Shown in pieces: positions 5,967 to 6,146 of a stretch of DNA of 6,146 bases. Made by a program: the position numbers and the translations under genes. The notes beneath the pieces were generated by a model. The model did not search any database and was not told where the DNA came from. It saw only the letters and a list, made by a program, of their open reading frames with translations. This stretch comes from an uncultured Bacteroidota bacterium (GTDB lineage Bacteria; Bacteroidota; Bacteroidia; Bacteroidales; SZUA-534): positions 1-6,146 of the forward strand of contig CALABN010000221.1 in the NCBI GenBank assembly GCA_937885735.1, written 5' to 3'. How positions within the stretch are numbered: position 1 is the stretch's first letter; the number at the start of each line of letters is the position of its first letter.

Positions 5967-6146
5967 TCAACCATTTAAAACATATATATGTTTTCCTGGT
6001 TCATCATCCCATATCTCACCATCGTACGAATACTCAATGGTATAGGTAGCTTCGCCTTCGGGTACAACGGCAGCGAACTTAATCTCATAGTCGTTGATAG
6101 CCTCTTCACCATCAGCAGCGGGGGTAAGGAAGGAGAAGACCATCTC
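5967..6146 (-). CDS. C-terminal end of an unidentified acidic protein (partial)
   Basis: An open reading frame runs in from the window edge and ends at TGA (5969-5967), giving the last 59 residues of a protein. It begins E-M-V-F-S-F-L-T-P-A-A-D-G and ends G-K-H-I-Y-V-L-N-G. Fourteen of the 59 residues are acidic and only two are lysine or arginine. Alternating patterns such as YEIKFAAVV and ATYTIEYSYDGEIW suggest beta strands, as in secreted or surface beta-sandwich domains. I do not recognise the family. Codon use is coherent for a real gene (GCT, ACC, GAA, TTC), and the other two reverse frames look non-coding. GC content of 6001-6146 is about 49%, a little above the adjacent WbqC-like piece. 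Its stop is two bases from the next ATG, so coupled translation is possible if the junction is genuine. Confidence 0.6.
   Translation of the reverse strand, partial: EMVFSFLTPAADGEEAINDYEIKFAAVVPEGEATYTIEYSYDGEIWDDEPGKHIYVLNG

Noticed and set aside
5965..5970. TTG start at 5970 for the WbqC-like ORF
   Set aside because: It is a non-ATG codon overlapping the preceding stop, and the ATG two codons later fits better. Neither restores the family N-terminus.
5981..5990. Perfect palindrome CATATATATG
   Set aside because: It is a short, low-complexity AT repeat inside coding sequence and easily arises by chance; there is no second copy to suggest an operator.

Overview
The window looks like chromosomal DNA from a member of the Bacteroidales (Bacteroides/Prevotella-like). 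This rests on several points: AT-leaning codon use, no obvious Shine-Dalgarno sequences before the starts, promoter-like elements matching the Bacteroidetes primary sigma consensus (TTTG about 20 bp before TAnnTTTG), and the protein families present (a DUF1015 protein, a WbqC-like C-terminus with the conserved IHPK and NLSIIDL motifs, and a fused amino-acid transporter). No close species is recognisable. There are no tRNA or rRNA genes, no CRISPR array and no insertion sequence, and no gene-free stretch exceeds about 145 bases.

Left half, plus strand. A complete DUF1015 gene (74-1321) ends at a strong hairpin terminator (1349-1384). A second, weaker hairpin and a promoter-like site precede purU (1463-2329), formyltetrahydrofolate deformylase. 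A gene for a small exported tetratricopeptide-repeat protein follows (2368-3069), with a promoter-like site overlapping the end of purU. A long symmetric hairpin (3086-3126) then serves the converging gene sets from both sides.

Right half, minus strand, read from high to low coordinates. The end of an unidentified acidic protein (6146-5967) is followed after two bases by a short ORF (5964-5728). That ORF is recognisably only the last third of a WbqC-family protein, and no N-terminal part can be found before it. Next comes a two-gene amino-acid-type ABC importer. The first gene (5694-4237) is a lipoprotein-like fusion of a periplasmic binding domain and a HisM/GlnP-type permease. The second (4232-3147), four bases further on, is a GlnQ-like ATPase with an added C-terminal domain. 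One fused chain plus one ATPase, each as a homodimer, would give a full importer.

The most interesting content is this importer. The binding domain is circularly permuted relative to HisJ-type proteins: lobe 2 and the return segment come before lobe 1. Its usual amine-binding aspartate position is a leucine. The ATPase carries about 115 extra residues resembling a degenerate RsbW/GHKL-type ATPase domain, with the N-box-like LLLEEFLTNI kept and the glycine boxes lost. The truncated WbqC-like ORF next to an unrelated partial gene is a possible rearrangement or assembly junction.
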